Source: CAYMUR01 sp964393615 (GTDB taxonomy: Bacteria; Planctomycetota; Planctomycetia; Pirellulales; Pirellulaceae). From it: a stretch of DNA of 61,645 bases. A program made the translations under genes and the position numbers. The stretch lies in the NCBI GenBank assembly GCA_964393615.1, contig CAYMUR010000022.1:1-61645 (forward strand). Direction: 5' to 3'. The notes under the pieces are model-generated. The model did not search any database. It saw only the letters and a list, made by a program, of their open reading frames with translations, and had not been told where the DNA came from. Each line of letters opens with the position of its first letter. The first letter of the stretch is position 1. Positions 36,458-44,963 of this stretch are shown in pieces.

Positions 36458-36940
36458 TTATTTTTCAGATCCCTGGCGGTTCTTTTCTGCAGCGTCCAAC
36501 ATTGGCTTTAATTCCTCAACAAAATCACGGACGTCCTTGAATTCACGATAAACACTTGCAAATCGGACATAGGCCACCTGGTCCAATCGCGCCAGTCCTG
36601 CCATGACTCGTTCACCCATCTCCCGACTCGGTACTTCCTGATCGAAATCAGCGGCAACTTCATCAATCGCTTCATTGACAACCACATCAATCTGGGCATC
36701 ACTGACAGGCCGCTTCCAGCATGCTTTGGCTATCCCGACACGAATTTTTTCGCGTTGCAATGGTTCGCGGACACCGTCTTTTTTAACCACCTTAATGGAC
36801 AGCTCTTCAATCCGTTCATAAGTCGTATAACGACGTTTACAACCGAGACATTCACGGCGACGGCGGATCGAGAATCCCTCGTCACTAGCCCGGGAGTCGA
36901 TGACTCGATCATTGTCAATATGGCAATAAGGACATTTCAT
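36458..36940 (-). CDS. nrdR: Transcriptional repressor NrdR
   Basis: 160 residues from ATG 36940 (MKCPYCHIDNDRVIDSR); the frame continues 14 codons upstream, but NrdR begins at this Met. The zinc ribbon uses the CPYC pair and the ECLGCKRR pair, and an ATP-cone domain follows (VVKKDGVREPLQREKIRVGIAKACWKRPV). NrdR represses ribonucleotide reductase genes when dATP is bound. It converges on the polyprenyl synthase gene; no nrd genes are nearby. Confidence 0.96.
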   Translation of the reverse strand: MKCPYCHIDNDRVIDSRASDEGFSIRRRRECLGCKRRYTTYERIEELSIKVVKKDGVREPLQREKIRVGIAKACWKRPVSDAQIDVVVNEAIDEVAADFDQEVPSREMGERVMAGLARLDQVAYVRFASVYREFKDVRDFVEELKPMLDAAEKNRQGSEK

Positions 36941-37144
36941 GACGGGAACCATTGAAAGAACAAGCTGGCGAACACAATACATACTCGCCCAACTCCCTTT
37001 CTAACACGTTCTGGGAACCGTGTGTAGCCGGACACTGCCGTGAATCGCATGCCAAGCAAACATTCCCCATGAAGTCACCCGCCGTACAGTACACCAATGC
37101 GACTTTTCAACACTTAGCCTTTCAAATCCCCCGCGAGTGGTAGC

Positions 37145-37174
37145 TTAACGAAACGAACCGCCAAGCGTTATAAT
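37145..37174 (+). promoter_or_regulatory. Possible sigma-70 type promoter
   Basis: A TATAAT at 37169-37174, with TTAACG 18 bases upstream as a weak -35. It is 66 bases before the start of the zinc-ribbon/PH protein. Confidence 0.3.
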
Positions 37175-37239
37175 GACTCTCCCCTGCAAATTTAACGCAG
37201 CGATTTGACATTTTGTCCTACTTCTAACGAGAAAACACC

Positions 37240-37875
37240 ATGCATTGCCCGGCCTGCCATGTAAAAATGACGGACAACGCCAGATTCTGCCATCAATGTG
37301 GCAAACCAATCCCATTGGGCACCGCTAACAAATCGACCGAGTCCGCCGAAATTCCGTGCCCGCCACGAATTGGAGAAATTACCAGAGACAGCAGAAAACT
37401 GACGGAACAAGTTCTCTGGAGCGGCAGATACTCGGCAAAAACAATGGCCAGCCATTGGGGCGCCGCCGGGTGCAGCACCTTTTTGCTGATTGCAGTCGCT
37501 TGCACTTGGCCTTCCATTTTGCCACTCACAGTAGCGCTGACATTCTTCGGCTGGTGCGGTCTCGGTTGGCTCTTGATTTATCGAAAACTAAGCGTGCATT
37601 ACGAATTGACCGACCAAAGGTTCGTCCACAAATCCGGGATCTTACGACGCGTTACAAATCGAATCGAAACAATCGACATGGACGATGTCGCGTTTGAACA
37701 AGGTATCATCGAACAATTACTGAACGTGGGTTCCATCCGGCTCAGTTCCAGTGACCGCTCTCACACCGAACTGGTACTCCATGGGATCAGCGACGTGGAA
37801 CAAATTGCCAAGCTGATTGATGACGCGCGGCACAAAGAACGTCTGCGTCGGAGTCTGTATGTCGAATCTATTTGA
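37240..37875 (+). CDS. Zinc-ribbon and bacterial PH domain membrane protein
   Basis: A 211-residue protein. The N-terminus is a zinc ribbon (CPACH...FCHQCGKPI), then a linker, two adjacent membrane helices (about 75-115) and a bacterial PH domain (YELTDQRFVHKSGILRRVTNRIETIDMDDVAFEQGIIEQLLNVGSIRL) of the DUF304/bPH2 type. Such proteins sit in the inner membrane and are of unknown function. It converges on the chorismate-lyase-like gene with only 23 bases between stops. Confidence 0.85.
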   Translation: MHCPACHVKMTDNARFCHQCGKPIPLGTANKSTESAEIPCPPRIGEITRDSRKLTEQVLWSGRYSAKTMASHWGAAGCSTFLLIAVACTWPSILPLTVALTFFGWCGLGWLLIYRKLSVHYELTDQRFVHKSGILRRVTNRIETIDMDDVAFEQGIIEQLLNVGSIRLSSSDRSHTELVLHGISDVEQIAKLIDDARHKERLRRSLYVESI

Positions 37876-37902
37876 GTTTTATCACTCAGCGAAGAAACTC
37901 AA
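37872..37902. terminator. Bidirectional hairpin containing both stop codons
   Basis: TTGAGTTT pairs perfectly with AAACTCAA across a 15-base loop. The plus-strand TGA (37873-37875) lies in one arm and the minus-strand TGA (37899-37901) in the other. T-rich sequence in the arms could serve as the release tract in each direction. Confidence 0.45.
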
Positions 37903-38450
37903 GCAGGAAACGGACGGACGATCTCCAGCAATTCTACCGCTGGTACCGTGTCGCAGTAAATGAGCGCTGTTCGCCCAAAGCATACCTGGGATTCATCTAA
38001 AGAAAACATGCGACAAAGTTCTTCGGCAGGTAGAATCCGCCACAGGGAAAGCAAACGCACCATGCGAAGAATATTGTGTTGGATCAATATTCTTCCTAAA
38101 GGAATGTCCTGGCCATTCACTTCTTCGCGCACTGTGGCATTCAAAGAATCCAGGTGTAACCGCACAATACCATATTGGACCACCTCATTATCCGAGCGAC
38201 GTCGAAGCAGGATCTTGCGGGCGTAATGCGTTGCAACAACATTCGATTCCAGAACCTGTAGATCGACCGGGCTACCATGGTGTGCTTCGACTGTCAGCGT
38301 CATATGCTGGTCGTGGTCGAGAAGCACCCTGGCGACAGGAAAGAGTTCCGCTGCAGTAACTTCTTCAAATTGGCCCAGCGCTGCAACACTGGGGTAAAAC
38401 ATCCCAACCAACGCATCAAGTTCTGGCGTCGTCCGTGGCAATGACGTCAT
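37899..38450 (-). CDS. Chorismate-lyase-like protein (DUF98/UbiC-type)
   Basis: A 183-residue protein. The pattern ATHYARKILLRRRSDNEVVQYGIVRLHLDSL, then DIPLGRILIQHNILRMVRLLSLWRI and FGRTALIYCDTVPAVELLEIV, fits the chorismate pyruvate-lyase/DUF98 fold. It includes a basic residue cluster and a C-terminal Glu in the place of the UbiC catalytic Glu. Such enzymes make 4-hydroxybenzoate or a similar acid from chorismate. Its ATG overlaps the stop of the DUF116-polyprenyl synthase by 4 bases (ATGA), so the two are translationally coupled. The family call is good; the exact product is inference. Confidence 0.7.
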   Translation of the reverse strand: MTSLPRTTPELDALVGMFYPSVAALGQFEEVTAAELFPVARVLLDHDQHMTLTVEAHHGSPVDLQVLESNVVATHYARKILLRRRSDNEVVQYGIVRLHLDSLNATVREEVNGQDIPLGRILIQHNILRMVRLLSLWRILPAEELCRMFSLDESQVCFGRTALIYCDTVPAVELLEIVRPFPA

Positions 38451-40315
38451 GAAACCGAACCAGCAGTTACTCCGTTCTCCAGATCCACCATCGTGACCGG
38501 CTCAGGAACCGATTCCGCTGGACGTTCGAGAATGGAATCGATCAAGTAATAAAACAATTGCCGCAAGTCGTCCGGTTCGATGCTATCTGCAATTTCTTCA
38601 GCGCGACCCTGGTACTTGTCAACCAGTTCCTTCGCCATTTCAAACACATTCGTTTGCTCATACCATTGTCGAATTTGGTTAATTCGATGTTCCTGAGACA
38701 AACTCTCATCCCGAACCAGATTTTCCTTTTCACTACACTGCTCATCGCTAGACTGGCTCAACGCCAAAGCCCACAAAATAGTAGGACGACCGCCCAACAC
38801 ATCAGCCCCAGAAACCAGCTTGTTGTGATCATCCCCCTGCCAATCGTTCAAATCATTAATAATTTGAAACGCAATCCCCAGGTGTCGAGAAAATTGAGCT
38901 ACCGATTCAGCATACTTCTCAGCCGAACCTGCCAAGCGGATCCCCGTAAAAAGAGCCGCTTCAAATGCGGGAGACGTCTTGAGGACATAGATCTTTAACG
39001 CATCTGTAGGAGAAAGACGTTTATCTTTTGCATCCCGCCACAACAACTCAGCCCCCTGTCCTTCTGAAAGTTTCATATGAGAACGAGCAAGGCAATCTAG
39101 GATATCGCTGACACATTCGGCTCCCAACACCGACGCCTCTCGACTGACCAGGCGATAGCCTAATCCAATCAAATAATCACCAACATTGATGGCCGCAGGA
39201 ACGCCATACCTGCGATGAATGGTAGTGTCTCCGTAACGAAATTGATCGTCATCTTCGATGTCATCGTGAACCAGCGAAGCCTTATGAAATGTCTCAATGG
39301 ACAGTGCTGCGCGCTTTACCGAGTCAGTAATCTCGGTCACATGTTGTTCACCATTGGCACCAGTCCCTTGGCCACCTGTCAATGCATCATAAACGGCAAG
39401 AGTAATAAAAGGCCTGGCGTGCTTACCACCTTTGCCCAAAAAATCATAAGCAATCGTTTCAGTACTAGCGATCGCGTCAAGCGATTTCAGTCCGTCACCG
39501 TTCAATTCTGCCAGACGTTGTCCACCACGCAAGCGCGGAACAAGACGATCCAATTCGTCGGGATCAAACATCTGATGTGCCGCACGCATCAAATGCACAT
39601 AAGTGCTGGTTGGAGTAACTGGTTCGGATCGTGAAATGTTAATCATTTCGTCGACCCATTCCTCATCCACTGACGTGTTGCGGCAATCGCTAGACAAAAG
39701 TGGCACGGCCATACACGGAATTCCAGCCAGCAAAATTTTGTCGATTGCCTTTTCCAATACGTTCAAGCAGGCTACCCCTACCACGGCGTCGACATAACCA
39801 CTGACAATAATCTTCAGAACAATCGGGGAACCTTCGGCAACGAGCACCTTGTAACCCATCTGTTCCGCAATTCCACGAAAATCAGCAATGCTACAGGCGC
39901 CACATTTTTCGCAGTCCAGCCCGAACTCGTCGTAGTCGGCCGGACAGCCTTCCGCGTGCTTCAGACAATGCGGCAATAATAACAGGCGACGCTCTGGCGG
40001 AATGCCCGCTACTTGTTCCTGCCAAAACGCCGAGGTCAGTACAACCATCGTCCAACCAAGAAATCCTTCTGCCAAGTCGAGACTTTCTAGCAGAGACCGA
40101 GACAGGGATTCCATCTCGTCCTTGGACAAGGGGCGACTCTTATCCAGCTTGGAGGCCACTTCGCCGCAATGTTTACGAATCCGTTCCCGTAATTCACGCG
40201 TCTCAGGAACCAACTTCAGGTGAGCCGTTTTGCGACGGCGAGACTTACGTCGGTCATTTGTCTGGTTCGGCAAAGTCACCTCTTCCTGTTGTTCTTGTAC
40301 CGATATATCAGGCAC
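38447..40315 (-). CDS. DUF116-polyprenyl synthase fusion protein
   Basis: A 622-residue protein. After a basic N-terminus comes a DUF116 domain (about 60-260) with LLLPHCLKHAEGCPADYDEFGLDCEKCGACSI, eight cysteines in all (117, 124, 135, 138, 141, 183, 201, 211) and GYVDAVVGVACLNVLEKAI; it probably binds metal or an Fe-S cluster. Residues about 280-560 are a trans-prenyl synthase with GKGGKHARPF, first Asp motif HDDIEDD (350-356) and GDYLIGLGYRL. The second motif reads FQIINDLND (484-491), its first Asp being Asn. The stop overlaps the next start, and it lies 52 bases after the terpene-cyclase-like gene on the same strand. Confidence 0.85.
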   Translation of the reverse strand: MPDISVQEQQEEVTLPNQTNDRRKSRRRKTAHLKLVPETRELRERIRKHCGEVASKLDKSRPLSKDEMESLSRSLLESLDLAEGFLGWTMVVLTSAFWQEQVAGIPPERRLLLLPHCLKHAEGCPADYDEFGLDCEKCGACSIADFRGIAEQMGYKVLVAEGSPIVLKIIVSGYVDAVVGVACLNVLEKAIDKILLAGIPCMAVPLLSSDCRNTSVDEEWVDEMINISRSEPVTPTSTYVHLMRAAHQMFDPDELDRLVPRLRGGQRLAELNGDGLKSLDAIASTETIAYDFLGKGGKHARPFITLAVYDALTGGQGTGANGEQHVTEITDSVKRAALSIETFHKASLVHDDIEDDDQFRYGDTTIHRRYGVPAAINVGDYLIGLGYRLVSREASVLGAECVSDILDCLARSHMKLSEGQGAELLWRDAKDKRLSPTDALKIYVLKTSPAFEAALFTGIRLAGSAEKYAESVAQFSRHLGIAFQIINDLNDWQGDDHNKLVSGADVLGGRPTILWALALSQSSDEQCSEKENLVRDESLSQEHRINQIRQWYEQTNVFEMAKELVDKYQGRAEEIADSIEPDDLRQLFYYLIDSILERPAESVPEPVTMVDLENGVTAGSVS

Positions 40316-40367
40316 GTTTTTGCCTTTTTTAAGTTAATTTACAAGGTAGATTGCATCCAGAACTCTG

Positions 40368-42128
40368 TCACACGATGAACTCCATCAGAGCACGGCGAAG
40401 TGCTCCAACCGTAAAGATCCGTGGGTACAATCGTTCATAATACCATAGCTTAGCGAAGTATAATCCAATTGGCGAGCACTCTAAATATAGATTCTGTTCC
40501 ACTGCTGAGACAAGCCATTCAAGTCCTTTGGTGACAGTGGTTTGCATCTCAGGTTCATCCACCGCTCCAAGCATAGCTTCCACCGCTAACGCCGTTTCTT
40601 CCGTGCTACCAGTTGACCTGCCCCCTCCCCAGCTGCCATCCACCCGTTGCTGGTCTGAAAGCCAGCCGACCCCGCGGCGTGCTGCTGCAGCCTTGTGCTG
40701 CTCCAAGTCCTGATAGGCCATTAAAACTTTTGCCGTTCCATACACTGGATTTACCTCCGCCGGCTGATTTTGGTTGCCAAACCACAGTGGCAACCAGCTG
40801 CCGTCTGATTGTTGGTTAGCCTGCAGGAACTGAAATCCTCGGGTGACTGCCCTATTAACCCGCCAAGGCCGACCTTTCCTAGCGTACCATGCATGCAAGG
40901 CCCGCATCGCATGTGCCGTCAAATCCGTTCCACTACGATCAAAAGGCAGGGTTCCCCAGCCACGGCAGAAGGTGGGCCAGCCACCATCACGATTTTGCAA
41001 TGCCAACAGCCAGCCCAGGCCTTTCCGTACCGCCTCCGAATCTAAATCCTGCCCCAACGTCCGCAAGGCTAGCAGCGCCGAAGACGTGTCATCCACATCC
41101 GGCACGCCGCCGCTCAGGTCCGTCCAGCCCCAACCACCTGGAGCAATCCCCGTATAAGGATGTCGCTGTCGATGCTGACAGGAGAGTAGCCAGCGAAGAC
41201 AACGGGGATCAGAATAATCTTTTAATGCATTGATTGCCAATGTCGTGTTCCATGTAGCAAGATTTGTATCAATCGGCCAACTGCCGTCATCTCTCACTGA
41301 ATCGCACAGGAAACGAAGGCCTCGCTGGGCAACCACATGTTGTCGCTGTCCGATGGACGATAAAGACATGACCACAAAGCTCGTCAGCGGAACCGCTTCC
41401 AAATAGCCTCCACTAGATGGCTGCATTCTCTCCAGAACCCGCAAACTCCCCGGAATGGCCGCATTGCGAATGCAGCGCAGCACACAATTTCGCGTAGGGC
41501 GGTGAATAAACCCTGCCTGACCTACCGCAACCAGAGCCGGAATAGCATAACTCACCACTGGCAGACGTACCAATCGATACCAGGCTTGTGGAATACATGC
41601 CAACTCAAAAGGTAAGGGAGAAACACAATCCCAGTCAATCTGACCCGCTAAAGCCAGATTCGTCAAAATCGGTACGGCAAAAGTTTTATCGACACCATAC
41701 CTTTGGCGCACCGCCCCGATACCTCCTTGCTGCTGTGCCAACTTTTCCGCCCGAGCAATAACACCCGGATACTGCCCTGCCCGACCTGACAAATGGAAGG
41801 CGGCAATTCCCAGCAACGTCGTCGAAATATTGGAAAAACTGCGATCCGTGTCTCCCCAACCTCCATCGGAGTTCTGGTGATCGACTAACCAGCGCACCCC
41901 ACCGGAAATCAATTGGTCCATCTGCGGTCCACTTACCCCATCGCTGGTCCTCGGAGATTGACCAGGACAACTTTCAGGGAGGGCAAGTGACAGGGCACTT
42001 ATCGCCGTAGCAGTCGAAAGGGCAGATGCTGACAATTCGCCAGTCCAATATCCATCCTGACCACACTCCCGCAAAAGATCAGCACGGGCCTTCAGGTAAG
42101 CATTTTGCAGTCGATCGCGATTAATCAT
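40368..42128 (-). CDS. Squalene-hopene cyclase-like terpene cyclase
   Basis: 586 residues from ATG 42128 (MINRDRLQNAYLKAR); ATG 42176 would add 16. It is an alpha/alpha-barrel protein with at least five QW-type repeats (DGGWGD, DGSWPID, DGGWPTF, DGSWLPLW, DGSWGGG). The class II cyclase motif D-V-D-D-T lies near residue 345, in GGVPDVDDTSSALLAL. Class II cyclases protonate a polyprene and fold it into rings, for example squalene to hopene. It is shorter than standard squalene-hopene cyclases (about 630-700) and its substrate could be squalene, a prenyl diphosphate or a prenylated aromatic. First gene of the minus-strand set; divergent from the radical SAM gene. Confidence 0.85.
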   Translation of the reverse strand: MINRDRLQNAYLKARADLLRECGQDGYWTGELSASALSTATAISALSLALPESCPGQSPRTSDGVSGPQMDQLISGGVRWLVDHQNSDGGWGDTDRSFSNISTTLLGIAAFHLSGRAGQYPGVIARAEKLAQQQGGIGAVRQRYGVDKTFAVPILTNLALAGQIDWDCVSPLPFELACIPQAWYRLVRLPVVSYAIPALVAVGQAGFIHRPTRNCVLRCIRNAAIPGSLRVLERMQPSSGGYLEAVPLTSFVVMSLSSIGQRQHVVAQRGLRFLCDSVRDDGSWPIDTNLATWNTTLAINALKDYSDPRCLRWLLSCQHRQRHPYTGIAPGGWGWTDLSGGVPDVDDTSSALLALRTLGQDLDSEAVRKGLGWLLALQNRDGGWPTFCRGWGTLPFDRSGTDLTAHAMRALHAWYARKGRPWRVNRAVTRGFQFLQANQQSDGSWLPLWFGNQNQPAEVNPVYGTAKVLMAYQDLEQHKAAAARRGVGWLSDQQRVDGSWGGGRSTGSTEETALAVEAMLGAVDEPEMQTTVTKGLEWLVSAVEQNLYLECSPIGLYFAKLWYYERLYPRIFTVGALRRALMEFIV

Positions 42129-42246
42129 TATCGTGGGAAAGGTTCCACCGGGAAACGATGGGAGGATAGGGGGCACCGCTCAAGGGTTCCTCATGTTAGA
42201 ATGCGAGTCTACACAATTCACACTTGCCGCGCATAAGGAGAAATGA
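42129..42246. promoter_or_regulatory. Divergent promoter region between cyclase and radical SAM genes
   Basis: 118 bases must drive both the minus-strand cyclase set and the plus-strand radical SAM gene. An AAGGAG ribosome-binding site for the latter is at 42235-42240. I do not see a consensus -35/-10 pair. Confidence 0.4.
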
Positions 42247-43479
42247 GTGTACTTCCGAATGGCAAAACGTGCTCTGCTGGAGACCGACAAGCGTCTTGTC
42301 TGGAAATTCCTCTGGAATATGGGGGTGAAGGGCACTCGCTCCGTCTATAAACACCGAAAGCGGTTGAAACATGGTGATTTTTTTCCACCATTTCTCTACA
42401 TTTCCATTATTAACAGCTGTAATTTACGCTGCCAGGGCTGTTGGGTTGACGTCGCTGAAAAACAGCAAAAGATCGAAGTCGACGCCATGAACCAGTTAAT
42501 CCACGAAGCCAAGGCCATGGGCAATTCTTTTTTCGGTATTCTTGGCGGCGAACCGTTCATGCATACAGAGATTCTGGACATTTTCTCCAACCATCCGGAT
42601 TGCTATTTCCAAGCCTTCACAAATGGACATTTTATCACAGATGAAGTTGCCCGGGAATTGCGGCGCCTGGGAAATGTGACCCCATTGATCAGTATCGAAG
42701 GTAACGAGATTATCAGCGACGAACGTCGCGGAGGCCCGGGGAACGTTTACAGCCAATCCATAACGGGACTTGAAAATTGCCTGCGACACAAACTCCTCAC
42801 CGGAGTTTGCACGAGCTTATGTCAAACAAACTTTGACGACCTGCTAAACGAGGCATGGCTAGATCGCTTGATCGAAATGGGAGTGTTTTACGCCTGGTTC
42901 CATGTCTATCGCGTTGTCGGTCCCGATCCAAACGGCCAGTTGGCATTGACTCCGGAACAGCAACTCGAAGCACGTCGGTTTGTTGTCGAAATGAGAGCTA
43001 AAAAACCGATCGCCATTATCGATGCCTACTATGACGCTAACGGCCGTGCTCTCTGTCCTGCTGCCACTGGATTTACTCACCACGTAAGCCCCTATGGAGA
43101 TATTGAACCGTGTCCAGTCATCCAGTTCGCAACGGAGTCTATCTATGACGACCAGCCGTTGCGGGATGTATTCAACGAGTCCTCCTTTTTACGCGACTTT
43201 CGTGAAACAGCCGCTTCCAGTACGCGTGGATGTGTTGTCCTGGAACAACCGGAATTGCTTGTCGAACTAGCTGAACGACACCAGGCTCATGACACATCGT
43301 TGCGCAAAACGGCTGTCGACGAATTACGCGCTCTTCAGCCACGACCGTCCCAATACAACCCGGGACAGGAAATCCCTGAAAAAAGCTGGGTGTACTGGTT
43401 GCTGAAACAGTATTGTTTTAGTGATTTTGGCACGTATACAAAGCATTTCAAGCCAGAAAACTGGCAAAGCAAAAGTTAA
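42247..43479 (+). CDS. Radical SAM protein next to the terpene cyclase
   Basis: A 410-residue protein. A helical N-terminus is followed by the cluster motif NSCNLRCQGCW (Cys58, 62, 65), the glycine-rich GGEP (FGILGGEPFMH), FQAFTNGHFI and PLISIEG. The C-terminal third has further cysteines in ALCPAATG, IEPCPVIQ and TRGCVV that could hold an auxiliary cluster, as in SPASM-type enzymes. The overall form recalls HpnH, the hopanoid adenosyl transferase, but I cannot assign it. GTG 42247 has an exact AAGGAG 6 bases upstream, favouring it over ATG 42259. It shares a 118-base divergent region with the cyclase gene. Confidence 0.85.
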   Translation: MYFRMAKRALLETDKRLVWKFLWNMGVKGTRSVYKHRKRLKHGDFFPPFLYISIINSCNLRCQGCWVDVAEKQQKIEVDAMNQLIHEAKAMGNSFFGILGGEPFMHTEILDIFSNHPDCYFQAFTNGHFITDEVARELRRLGNVTPLISIEGNEIISDERRGGPGNVYSQSITGLENCLRHKLLTGVCTSLCQTNFDDLLNEAWLDRLIEMGVFYAWFHVYRVVGPDPNGQLALTPEQQLEARRFVVEMRAKKPIAIIDAYYDANGRALCPAATGFTHHVSPYGDIEPCPVIQFATESIYDDQPLRDVFNESSFLRDFRETAASSTRGCVVLEQPELLVELAERHQAHDTSLRKTAVDELRALQPRPSQYNPGQEIPEKSWVYWLLKQYCFSDFGTYTKHFKPENWQSKS

Positions 43480-43795
43480 ATCAAGGCGGTGCCTTGATGG
43501 GGCCGGTACCTTGCTAGGGCAATGGCGTCCACTCTGCAAACATCAGGCTCCTGTTTCCGCACGACAGGTTTCTGTGATGCATTGCCTGTACTGAAATGTT
43601 GATCGGAAAATCTGACTCAGAACACAAAACGGTAGATCCGTCGCCAAAAGAAGACTCTGTGACAAGGCACCTGCGAAGGACAAGGTACCTGTGCAGAACA
43701 AGGTGCCTGTGCAGAACAAGGTGCCTGTGCAGAACAAGGTGCCTGTGCAGAACAAGGTGCCTGTGCAGAACAAGGTGTCTGTGCAGGAGACTCAG
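43480..43795. other. Convergent spacer with repeat array
   Basis: Between the radical SAM gene (plus) and the ferredoxin-like gene (minus). The right part is the 18-bp array; the left part is unremarkable. Frames across the array are repeat artefacts. Confidence 0.6.
43664..43789. repeat. 18-bp tandem array, seven copies
   Basis: The unit AAGGTGCCTGTGCAGAAC is exact in four central copies; the second copy has one change, and the outer two copies (43664 and 43772) are more diverged. The array ends 6 bases from the stop codon of the ferredoxin-like gene on the minus strand, i.e. immediately downstream of that gene. Confidence 0.97.
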
Positions 43796-44869
43796 TCAGA
43801 GATCCAAAGAATCGACTTCTTCGATCAGATCGTCCAAGGCGTTACGCTCCGCGTTTGTTTTACCAGTTTGTCGTCGGGGAATCCCCGTAGAAGTACCAAC
43901 CGCTTCCCGACCTACCAGCGTCAGCTGTTCGTCACGTTCTTGGACGGCAACTTGCATGGGATCAGCGTCTGGCTGTCCAAATAATTTCGAAAGATCAATT
44001 TTCAGACCACCGACTGCTTCGGCGCTACCCGCAATTGCCGGTGTCTTGTGTTGTGGAAAGATAATTGCGTTTTCTGGACAGACACGACTACAAGCAGGAC
44101 AACCTTTGCGGCAATTATCGGGTTGTTCGACAAGAATCGTATCCAGGTTATCAACACCATAAACTCCAAATAAACAGAAATCGATGCATTCCATACAATT
44201 CGTGCAGCGGCTAAAGTCGATCACAGGGTACCAACGGCGTACCGTCTCATCCTCAACACGCATTGCGGCCGACGCAGGGTCTGCGGCATCAGCAGGTTTG
44301 CCAGGCACCTCCGCCGAGGAATTCAAGTAGCGTTCCATTTGTTCTGGCCGAGGAGTACCCCCAATCCAACTCGTCAACTCGACGACCGACGTTCGTGCCT
44401 CACCCACAATCCGTTTGACTTCGTCAATGTAATCCTGCGCCGCAGGACGTACACGCAAGTCGAGACAAAAGATTCGTCGATCCGGTACAGTACGTGTCTC
44501 AAGAACTCGCTGTTTGGTTTGTTCGTCCGACGCTTCTTCTTCGAGTTCCTGCGAGTCAGACTCGTCTTCATCATCTTCATCGTCTTCAACGAACAACGTC
44601 GCCCCTTCGTGACCGTAAATGCCATGGCGATTCAAAACCCAGCGGCTGGCCCGCGGAAAAAGCCACGAAAGAATCACGATATCGCCCGTAATACCCTGCA
44701 GGCAAAGAACACCAGTCCCGTCAGCCTGCAGGTCGTACAGGTGAGGGATCACCGTCACGTCAACTCCTGGTTCACCTAATAGACCAGCGACGATTTCTTC
44801 TTCCAATCCACGTTTTGTTGGATTCAGACTTTGGCCCTGCGATACGACAACAGTAATGCGAGCAGACAT
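43796..44869 (-). CDS. Two-cluster ferredoxin-like iron-sulfur protein
   Basis: A 357-residue protein. Residues 1-90 and 130-170 form an alpha/beta domain, split by a very acidic linker (about 95-119, Asp/Glu-rich). Two [4Fe-4S] motifs follow: CxxCxxCxxxC at 222, 225, 228, 232 and CxxxCxxCxxxC at 253, 257, 260, 264. The C-terminus is hydrophilic. It has no partner domain I recognise and probably delivers electrons to the radical SAM proteins nearby. It is third in the set HemN-like, GcvH-like, ferredoxin-like, 94 bases after the GcvH-like gene. Confidence 0.8.
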   Translation of the reverse strand: MSARITVVVSQGQSLNPTKRGLEEEIVAGLLGEPGVDVTVIPHLYDLQADGTGVLCLQGITGDIVILSWLFPRASRWVLNRHGIYGHEGATLFVEDDEDDEDESDSQELEEEASDEQTKQRVLETRTVPDRRIFCLDLRVRPAAQDYIDEVKRIVGEARTSVVELTSWIGGTPRPEQMERYLNSSAEVPGKPADAADPASAAMRVEDETVRRWYPVIDFSRCTNCMECIDFCLFGVYGVDNLDTILVEQPDNCRKGCPACSRVCPENAIIFPQHKTPAIAGSAEAVGGLKIDLSKLFGQPDADPMQVAVQERDEQLTLVGREAVGTSTGIPRRQTGKTNAERNALDDLIEEVDSLDL

Positions 44870-44963
44870 GATAGCGTGAGGTTCAGATGGTCATTCGATG
44901 GGGGAGGCTTGGAAGGACGTTTTGGCGCAAACTCGACACCGTCCGTTTTTACCAAATTGAGGA

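Noticed and set aside
43664..43789. CRISPR array
   Set aside because: The units are contiguous 18-bp repeats with no spacers between them.
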